A stretch of DNA of 14,389 nt. Source: Schizophyllum amplum. Lineage: Eukaryota > Basidiomycota > Agaricomycetes > Agaricales > Schizophyllaceae. The notes under the pieces are model-generated. The model was not told the origin of the DNA. It ran no database searches and saw only the letters and a list, made by a program, of their open reading frames with translations. The position numbers and the translations under genes are program-made. The DNA is taken from positions 1 through 14,389 of the forward strand of contig VDMD01000291.1 in the NCBI GenBank assembly GCA_007026445.1. The letters run 5' to 3'. Positions 1-7,158 of this stretch are shown here, in pieces (within the stretch, counting starts at the first letter, position 1; each line of letters starts with the position of its first letter).

Positions 1-1287
1 ATAAATAGGGGCGATCTAGACTTTTGGGGATCCGATGCCTGTCCGGAATCCGCGCCGGCTCCTCCGCGCCTCCATCTTGCTTTCTCCTGCGAATCACTCA
101 GCACAAGGGCGGGGACCATCCAGCCACCGCCAATTGCGTAACTTTGACGCGCTCCGTAACTCTGAGCTTGGTATGTCTCGCCTACAGTGGCTGTTTGCAC
201 GGGCTGCCTCTTTCCGAAGCGCGCATCTGTGACAAGTGTCTCGTCCGTGGCCGGGTCGCTAGTATCAGCCTCAGCCTCAGCCTCAAGCGACAGGATCTTG
301 CTATTGTTCTTGAAACTAACTGCTCTAGTTGCTCTGCGCACCATTCACTCACAAGACTCGGAGGACGAAAGCTACTGCCGCCGGCCGCTGAGTCACCGGA
401 CAATATCCCTGCCCCGTGCATACTCAGTGGATCCCTCACTACTGCTTCACAGGCTACCTATCATGCCCGGTGCTTAGGTCCTGTTTTCCACACCGCCGAC
501 CCGCAACGCCGACTCTGAAAGACCGCCGACTCTTCGCAGCCACCCGTTTTCTCACGACTTTCAACCGTCACTTGTCACGTCGAAATGCGCGAGACATGGC
601 CTCACTCTAGCTCTTGCCGATCTTCCTTTTTTCCCACCAGGTAGGCATCCGCCGTCCAATTATCGCGCCACAACGCCCGTACCGGCCGGAGGGTGCGGAC
701 GTGAGGACGGCGCGGGCCACAGAAGTACGAGGCGGTACCACTCCGCGCAGAACGGGTTACAGTGACTCTTTCAGATAATGACTGAACAGTCAGGTCCTAT
801 CACTGCAGAACTTCAGTGCGTTGTCTTCCTGTGCGGGGACGACTTGACGTGCGGGGACGTCTCGACGGATAGCGATGAATCGGACTTGTCCCTGTCATGA
901 TGGGAGACTTGATTTTCCCATACCCTTCGTGCGCTACCGCCCATAATGGAGGGCTTTCATCGCAAAACGAGCGCTACACCGAAAGAGTATTCTGCTCCAT
1001 TCACATGCCGATGGACGCGCCAATACATCATCAAGCCGCCCGAGAGAATCGTCAGCGCGGCCTTCAAGTGTATCATCCTGGCCGACTCACAACTTCAGCA
1101 ATTTAGGCGCCCATCCGACCGGCCAGGAAAGCACAAATTGCCCGTCAACTTCGTCGAGCTTCCACTTGCGGCCAATCGCCTGAGTCCTCAATAATCCCGC
1201 TGCAATCGTACGACTTCGCCTGCTGCCGTCTGACGTGACCTGCAAAAGTCTCGCGGCGCACTCGACACGCCGATGAGTCCTTCCTCA
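1..1287. other. Gene-poor stretch without recognised genes
   Basis: I see no supported gene here. Open frames exist on both strands, but they overlap each other, show no family motif and lack the codon pattern (G-rich first base, C/G third base) seen in the real genes of this window. The only structured element is a short hexamer repeat near 265-285. It could be an intergenic region, degraded mobile-element sequence, or the far 5' or 3' region of a gene outside the window. Confidence 0.5.
265..282. repeat. Hexanucleotide microsatellite (TCAGCC)x3
   Basis: Three perfect tandem copies of TCAGCC, followed by a partial fourth copy (TCA). No coding context is supported. Confidence 0.8.
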
Positions 1288-1482
1288 GCGATGACACTCA
1301 TCCGCGGCGACGATACCCATCCTCGACACCGATACCCATCCTCGACAGCGATAGCCGTCCACGGCCATATCGATAGTCATCCCAGACCACGATAGACATC
1401 CCAAGCAACGATAGCCATCCCAGGCAACGATAGCCATCCCAGCCCACGATAGCCATCCCAGTCCACGATAGCCATCCATCAC
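1288..1482. repeat. 19-bp minisatellite array (array 1)
   Basis: About nine to ten diverged units of roughly 19 bases with the core CGATAGCCATCC. The exact core starts at 1409, 1428, 1447 and 1466, a period of exactly 19. The earlier units (1288-1405) carry substitutions such as GATACCCATCCTC, and one unit is about three bases longer. The better-preserved units are at the right end, suggesting recent copying there. Both strands are open in some frames because the unit lacks stops, but this is not a protein-coding pattern I can support. Confidence 0.9.
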
Positions 1483-1486
1483 TTAC

Positions 1487-1529
1487 GACGATACTCACCT
1501 CCGGCGCATAACGATACTCACTTCCGGCG
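1487..1529. repeat. Two-copy direct repeat, ~23 bp
   Basis: ACGATACTCACCTCCGGCG and then ACGATACTCACTTCCGGCG, 23 bases apart, directly after the 19-bp array. The shared ACGATA start suggests it is a derivative of the same unit. Confidence 0.75.
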
Positions 1530-1548
1530 TGGGCTAATCGACGGCGGG

Positions 1549-1635
1549 GATGGAACTCCGGTAGGTCGAAGGATGGGAACTCCTGGCTCGAAGGATGGGA
1601 ACTCCTGGGTCGAAGATGGAACTCCTGGGTCGCAG
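1549..1635. repeat. ~22-bp tandem array (array 2)
   Basis: Four units starting GATGG(G)AACTCC at 1549, 1572, 1594 and 1615, so spacings of 23, 22 and 21 bases. Units read roughly GATGGGAACTCCTGG plus YTCGAAG. The length change comes from one-base gains or losses in G runs. Confidence 0.88.
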
Positions 1636-1669
1636 GGTGCCGCACGAACGGATGGGTCACAAAAGTATT

Positions 1670-1703
1670 GGCGGCGGCGCGAAAGCATCAAGGCGGCGGC
1701 GCG
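1670..1703. repeat. Duplicated GGCGGCGGCGCG block, 22-bp period
   Basis: The 12-mer GGCGGCGGCGCG occurs at 1670-1681 and again at 1692-1703, a 22-base offset like the neighbouring array 2. It is GC-rich and has no coding support. Confidence 0.75.
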
Positions 1704-2022
1704 CTCATTTCGTCGAGGATGGCCACTTGTGTGAACCAGACAGGAAGGAGTCTGGCGACTACCACCGTTCAACTCAGACTGATCATGAACAGCGTCTTCT
1801 TTGCCTCTCCATCGCGCGCGCTTTCGATGTATGGAGGTGCGCGCGGTTTTTAATCCTTGCTCTGCAGAGCATAAAATCCGGACAGGTGGCGGCGCTCCGG
1901 ACAATTCTATGCACATTGTCATTGCAGTGCCCCACGACAGACGAAGATATGTGACGCGCTTCCACGAGACTGGGTTTTCATGGCAAAATCGTCTCCCGAG
2001 ATGCTCGTGTAGCTATCGACGA

Positions 2023-2080
2023 GCGGATGGCTATCGTCAAGCGGATGGCTGTCGTCGACGTGCGGATGGCTATCGACGCT
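2023..2080. repeat. 18-21 bp tandem array (array 3), inverted relative to array 1
   Basis: Three units begin GCGGATGGCT at 2023, 2041 and 2062. The exact 12-mer GGATGGCTATCG occurs at 2025-2036 and 2064-2075, and once with a single mismatch at 2043-2054. It is the reverse complement of the core of the array at 1288-1482, so the two arrays are inverted relatives about 600 bases apart. Confidence 0.85.
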
Positions 2081-3510
2081 TGAGGGATTGAGAGCCGCAT
2101 CCCAGCTTTGGGGGCGGCGGCGGCGCAGCATTCTCTGATGCAAACTGTGAGTCACACGTATGCCCGCGGTGCCTTCCTGAGGTGTGCGCTCTGACCAGAA
2201 CTCGCAGCGGCTGAAAGGACTGCGCGATGGTTGACGAATTGACTGCGCGATGCCAGCAAGCGATGTTGACAGCCATTGATGCATTCAAAGGGAAGGCTTC
2301 ATACCCTTCTTATGCATTCAGCATGATATTGGCGTGCTGTGCGCCAGGCAGGGCCGCTACTTACGGTCATTTAGTCCCATGGCAGGCGCTCGGTGGCCCC
2401 ATCGCTCTGTAGCAACGGAATGTCAGGCGGTACATACGCAGGCTATGACTTATAAGGTACGTTTATCTGGTAGTACTCCGAGTACATCCCATGTAGATCT
2501 CGTCCTATCTGCGTGCTTCCAAGACGGTTCAAGCTGTCTCGTGGACTCTCGTGGTTGTCTTGCAAAAAAGTACCTGATGGCCACCGGGTGCTGTCCGTCT
2601 CTGCCTTCCTCCTAATATTTTCATGCCGTTTATTTGCTCAGAGACGACTCTCCATCGACTTGCGGGGTACCCTGGGCTACTTCAACATCAAGTTGTGGGT
2701 CCATCCCTTTTGGCACGTGACAGACGTGAAGAAGCTCCACGCGCACGGCCATTGCCGGGGCCACGAGGCTCCATGACGACGCCCTCGAGCGTGTCCCAAC
2801 GCCAACTTGACGCAAACGGCCGCTTTCACTATCTGTCGTCTTGGCCGATAGCCCGACTATTGCTGTATCTTCCGAATCTAAAGCTCGAACAAGGGTGCTT
2901 GGCTCGCTCGGTAGAATGTCTGGCGAGTTCTGGCGCCAGCGGTTGAGCGCACAGTCAGTTAATGTTCTCATCCACGCACGTCGGTGTACATGGGAGTCTG
3001 GGCCCGGAGGTCAAACGAGGTCTCTACCAGCTACCTATCCGTAGGTGCAGCGCGCCTGGCTTATTAACCAAACAAGCCCTCCAACAGTTTGACGTTGCCG
3101 AATCTTCTACTATTAGCCAAAGTCTGGCCATTGGCCAAACTTCCGGCGGCCCAACACCAGGAGGTCTGCGCTCCGAGCCTGCAACCTCCGATCTTTGGTC
3201 AGTTCGACACTCTGGCCTGCCGTTCATGCAGCTCGAAGCCTTGTCGAAGATCTTCTGCCCGGGCTACACACACATCACATGAGCACGGCGCCTCGTATGC
3301 CTCCCCCAGGCCTCCCCGCACCCGCTCAAGCCACTTGTATGTCGCAGGCGGTGCGGGCGTTGCGGAACATCTCTCGGGCGCCTGCAATGGGGGGTCTGTT
3401 GTCATCCGTTCATGGAGCGCAGCGCGTCCTGCGTGCGCGCAGGAGGCATCGATCCACCTGTTGCATCGCGACTGGTGTGTCTTCACGGCGTCTGGTGAGG
3501 CTTTGCTCCT
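2081..3510. other. Intergenic stretch, no gene recognised
   Basis: No family motif, intron-exon structure or codon bias that I can support. Several frames stay open for 60-165 codons on both strands at once, which is expected in GC-rich sequence. A small direct repeat, GACTGCGCGATG, occurs at 2219-2230 and 2240-2251. The minus frame at 2630-2971 (113 codons) is the least implausible candidate, but it has no recognisable domain. Confidence 0.45.
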
Positions 3511-3517
3511 GGCGTAC

Positions 3518-3636
3518 TTATTAAGGAGGGTCGCGCGACCCTACAAGGCATCGCACTCTCCCTCCTTCTTAGTCTCTTCGTGTCTGTAACCCCTCTTTCG
3601 TTTCCTTTCCCCTTCGTTCCGTGCAAGTTCATAATC
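3518..3636 (+). promoter_or_regulatory. Core promoter and pyrimidine-rich leader of the GH71 gene
   Basis: An AT-rich TTATTAAG element at 3518-3525 lies about 115 bases before the ATG at 3637. It is followed by a CT-rich tract at roughly 3555-3620, a common layout of fungal core promoters. Transcription of the damaged gene behind it is unknown. Confidence 0.45.
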
Positions 3637-4276
3637 ATGGCCTTGTCTCTCGCTTACCTGCTCGGCATGCTGCCGCTCATCACACGCTCCGTCTCGGCGC
3701 AGACGGTTGTTGCCCATTTCATGGTACTATCCCGCCATATCCAGGTAGCGCAACGTCGCTGATGAAACCCCATTGTGCAGGCGCAAGAATCGTATTCCTA
3801 CGCACAGGAGGACTGGGCCAAGGACATCTCCTCGGCGCAGTCTATCGGCATTGATGGATTCGGTACGCCCGCTGGTCATTGTATGTTTCCGGGGATATCT
3901 CTGACCACGCGGCCTTTCAGTTCTGAACGTGGCCCTCAGCGACTACGAGGTACACCGCATCGTCGACGCCTACGCCGCTGCGGAGGCCGCCGGCTTCAAG
4001 CTCATGTACTCGTTCGACTTCGCCGGCGGCTCTTGGTCGCAGGACGAGGTCGTATCGCTCATCTCGGCGCACGCGGACTCCGACGCGTCGATGAAGTGGC
4101 AGGAAAAGATCCTCGTGTCCACATACAGCGGCGAGAACAATGGAAACGACTTCTTCGCCGGTGTCAAAGACACGTTGCCTGGGCAAGGCATTGAGATCAC
4201 CTAGACGCCTGCAGGCGGCCGACATGATGTCGACCTTTAGCAGCGATTGACAGATTCGTGAACTGGTGGTCGAGGT
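3637..4276 (+). pseudogene. Decayed GH71 alpha-1,3-glucanase (mutanase)
   Basis: GH71 enzymes hydrolyse alpha-1,3-glucan of fungal walls and normally have a catalytic domain of over 400 residues. Exons 3637-3723, 3781-3862 and 3921-4204 (introns of 57 and 58 bases) join in frame to 150 codons. They start with a signal peptide (hydrophobic residues 3-15, ending near SVSA/Q), then show the family's N-terminal sequence: VVAHFM, YSYAQEDWAKDI, AQSIGIDGF, LNVALSDYEV, AYAAAEAAGFKLMYSFDFA, SWSQDEVVSLI and ILVSTYSGENNGNDFFAGVK. At GIEIT the frame stops (TAG, 4202-4204), where relatives continue with a leucine. Homology then resumes in a second frame (DMMSTFSS, 4221-4244) and a third (IDRFVNWWS, 4246-4274, the family's conserved NWWS region) before a GTGAGT donor at 4275. 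About ten codons seem missing between. No later part of the enzyme is visible. A truncated expressed protein or assembly errors are alternatives. Confidence 0.88.
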
Positions 4277-5390
4277 GAGTGGTTTAGTAGCAAGACGGGT
4301 CTGCGGAGGACTTCCGATGCCAGAGGGCCCCGAGTGGTACCGCACTGCCGTGGGCGTCAGCTTGTCGTCGACGACAAATGCTGCATCAGCCGTAGGCTGT
4401 GCAATCTGATTCATCTCAGCGCTTTTGTCTGAGCTAAGCGGCCATCGATGCGGAGCCTCCGATGTTACCGCTTGGGCAGTGGCGATGGGTCTTCGAGGGA
4501 GGTAGTCGGTGGGCCCGTATTTTGTACGTTTCAGAGAAAACCCTCAGAGGTACTACCCTCAGTCTATTGAGAGCATAATAGGCGCCGAGTATGAATGACT
4601 GGATGTTGTGTTTCTAGGTGTGGGCATTCATGGCGGCGATGTACTCCGTCGACCTTCGACTCAGTGATATTTTTCTGACTTGCTGCGTGATTTATCAGGT
4701 GCGTTATGCTCATTCCATTTCTTGAAAGCTGTAGCTGCAGACTGCTGTTCCATCCTCAATGATAATATAATTGTGCCCGATGGTGGATATAGTAGAACTT
4801 TCTCGCACATGACTTTCACGTGATGGGTATTGGATTCGTTCCGACACTGCTTTGACTTGACAGTCATCCTACGCAGTTCCCGGTCCCACAACTGCTCCAT
4901 CTCGGGGAGCCTTCGTGCGGGTTTTTCAGCCATGACCTGGCGGGGTGGAAAGAAAGGCTAACGAAGGACAGCGAAAGTTGCCAAACTAATTTGAACAGTG
5001 GGGGCGATCGCTGCTGACCGCTGGATTTCAGTGTCCAGCCCAGGTCCAGACGGCGAGTTTGCCGTGTCCAGCTATCCTCAAGACCTGCATCTTGCAGGTA
5101 GGTAGGCACATTGCCAAGACTTTTGACATACTCTCTATGCCGCATTACCGTCAGCCTGACGGTAAACGGGAGGCTTCGTCATCTTCGTCGCCTTTCATTG
5201 ACCCGTTTGCCCTGGCTGCGTGCTGGCTGCGTGGCACAGCTGGGCACTGCTTTGCTGATCTTACCGATGTCCTTTATCGTGGCAGAGCTAATTGGCGGAA
5301 ACACGGAAGTACTCAATGTAGCACAAAGACTTGGAACGACCTGCATCCGGAACTCCGGTCATGTCAGGCCGCCAGATCGCAGCAGCTCTA
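4277..5390. other. Intergenic stretch, no gene recognised
   Basis: Nothing supportable. A search by eye for the missing C-terminal half of GH71 after 4277 found none. A minus frame of 90 codons at 4933-4661 (starting MAEKPARRLPEMEQ) and a plus frame of 124 codons at 5111-5485 are open, but they have no recognised domain; the latter runs into the promoter of the next gene. ACCCTCAG is repeated near 4540 and 4555, and CTGGCTGCGTG near 5212 and 5223. Confidence 0.45.
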
Positions 5391-5395
5391 TCACA

Positions 5396-5500
5396 TATAA
5401 GGGTGTGCAGGTACCGAAGACCTCATTCGCATCTCAATCTTCTTCTTCTTCTCCCGTGTCTCGCCTTTCCAACCCCCTTCAATAGACACCCGACGCCAAT
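5396..5500 (+). promoter_or_regulatory. TATA box and CT-rich leader of the RTA1-like gene
   Basis: TATAAG at 5396-5401, 100 bases before the ATG at 5501, followed by a TTCTTCTTCTTCTCCC pyrimidine tract (about 5438-5460). This is a typical fungal core promoter arrangement and supports 5501 as the start. Confidence 0.6.
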
Positions 5501-6730
5501 ATGTCTGCCGAGGAGCTGAACATCACACTGTCCGACTTGACGCCAGAGCAGATCGACGAGCTCTCGTCCTATGGCTACGTCCCTACCGGGTGGATATGTA
5601 TCTTGTTCCTTGTGTTATTCGGCATCACCACGGGCAAGTCCTCCCCTGATTGAAGCCCGTTGCCACATACTGATCGAGACGCAGCGGCTCACACAGTGCA
5701 GGCGGTCGTATGGCGCACCTGGTGGATCTTCCCGACTGCGTTTCTCTGTGGTGCGCTGGAGTGTCTTGGATGGGCAGGGCGTTTCTGGAGTAACCGCAAC
5801 ATCCTGGCCGACGACCCGTATATGATTCAGTGCGTAGTTCTTCAGCGCCATTCGTGCACTGCTTGCTGATACCTCTGATCCAGAATCGTCACGACCATCA
5901 TAGCTCCTACGCCATTGCTTGCGGCAAACTTCATCATAATGGGTCGTCTTGTTCGCCGCCTTGGTGAATCATATAGTCGTCTCGGCCCGCGGTTGTGTGA
6001 GTGGCTTCCTAATAGTAAGTATGCTTGAATGAGTACTGACCTTCCTGCAGACACAATTGTTTTCTGTTCCTGTGTACGTCTCTTGATCTCTTCGCCGCTA
6101 TTCAAACGACTGACCTCGATGTACAGGATGTCATCTCGCTTGTTGTTCAGGGTGCCGGAGGCGGTATTGCTGCATCTGCGGATGACCACGATGGCGCTGA
6201 AATGGTTTGTCCCATCACGTACTTCTTACCACAATGCCTCATACATTCGACAGGGTGGCCGCATCATGCTCGGTGGTATCGCCTTCCAGCTCGCAGTCAT
6301 CGTCCTCTTCACGCTGTTCGCCCTCGAATTCTTCTGGCGTTACTTCCATGACCGCCCTCACCCCAAGAAGGCCGCCGCGAGCTCTTCGTCGACTCTCACC
6401 CCGCAACGCGGCACGCTCACTATGCATCTGAAGCTCATAATCGTCTGCCTCGGCGTCTCGACGGTACTGCTTTGCATCCGCGCTGTCTACCGTACGATCG
6501 AGCTTGCAGACGGCTGGAACGGAGAGATCATCACCACTGAATTGTGGTTCAGTGAGTGGCTTCTTACTCGTTCATAATCGCGTATATCTAACGTGTGATC
6601 AGATGTCTTCGATGCGGCTATGATCGTTGTGGCGATGTACATCGTCAATGCCCTGCATCCGGGGTGGCTGCTCCGCGACCCTCCGGCACCCGACCCCGCA
6701 AAGCCCTACGAGTACAGCGCTGTCGCTTAG
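5501..6730 (+). CDS. RTA1-like integral membrane protein
   Basis: RTA1-family fungal proteins have seven membrane segments; members are linked to resistance to aminocholesterol (Rta1), sphingoid long-chain bases (Rsb1) and other membrane stress. Seven exons (5501-5633, 5685-5829, 5884-5996, 6051-6073, 6127-6204, 6254-6551, 6603-6730) join into 305 codons without a frame break. Visible: an acidic extracellular-type N-terminus with a possible N-glycosylation site (NIT, residue 7), a first membrane span near residues 30-45, WWIFPTAFLCGALECLGW, IAPTPLLAANFIIMGRL, CSCDVISLVVQGAGGG, GGRIMLGGIAFQLAVI, and the family hallmark CIRAVYRTIELADGWNGEI, with a short cytoplasmic tail. Introns 2-6 are GT-AG of 49-54 bases; intron 1 needs a GC donor. 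The gene faces the MFS transporter gene tail to tail, 428 bases apart. Family assignment is firm; the substrate is unknown. Confidence 0.93.
5634..5684 (+). other. Non-canonical GC-AG intron in the RTA1-like gene
   Basis: The intron starts GCAAGT (the usual GC-donor context) and ends CGCAG. Removing these 51 bases joins G|CG into an alanine codon and gives the unbroken family sequence GITT-A-AHTVQAVVWR. No GT donor nearby keeps both the first membrane span and the frame. Confidence 0.82.
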
Positions 6731-7158
6731 GGACGCACGGGCCAACAGCCTTTAATTTATTTCTTACTTTTACGAGACCCCTACCGCCACGATTTCTGTA
6801 CTCACATCATGTTCCTCAGTGGTTACTAGTAACACTGTTCATCTTAGATTATCGGTCGACTCAGGAGATTGGACTTTCAACGTATGGACTTATAACCTTG
6901 GTTAGATTATACACTACCCACATGTATAGCATGTATAGTGGCACATCGCCTTCGCCTGCTGAATCCAAGAGGTGTTGGGACGCTAAAGCTGGGGTGACGA
7001 GTTTACGCAAGCCCGGAGGATGCTCTGTCCACGCTCTGTCGCAACCTTACTATTCAAATCCCACAGCTTCCGCATTGCACTACTGAGTTCTGAGTCTTGA
7101 CACGGGTGCTCGCAGACAATAATTCCTAACAACATTAGTCTAGAATTCTGCAAGACCG
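6731..7158. other. Shared 3' region between convergent genes
   Basis: The 428 bases between the stop of the RTA1-like gene (+) and the stop of the MFS gene (-) should hold both 3' untranslated regions. Composition is more AT-rich than in the genes. An ATGTATAG direct repeat lies near 6921 and 6930. No further gene is seen. Confidence 0.6.

Noticed and set aside
1298..1660. Repetitive minus-strand protein frame (Trp/Gly/Tyr-rich) across the minisatellite
   Set aside because: It arises because the 19-bp unit lacks stops. Unit length is not a multiple of three, so the frame rotates through three peptides, and there is no start context or codon bias.
2227..2412. Plus frame starting MVDELTARCQQAM, considered as a transposon fragment
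   Set aside because: No transposase, integrase or reverse transcriptase motif is visible in this or adjacent frames.
4661..4933. 90-codon minus frame (starting MAEKPARRLPEMEQ)
   Set aside because: It could be a small protein, but there is no motif, splice pattern or promoter to support it.
5111..5485. 124-codon plus frame before the RTA1-like gene with a hydrophobic stretch
   Set aside because: It runs through the TATA box and pyrimidine leader of the next gene and has no family match I can name. A single hydrophobic run is weak evidence.
7050..7085. TTCAAATCC resembling a tRNA T-loop
   Set aside because: No pairing T-stem, anticodon arm or acceptor stem can be built around it.
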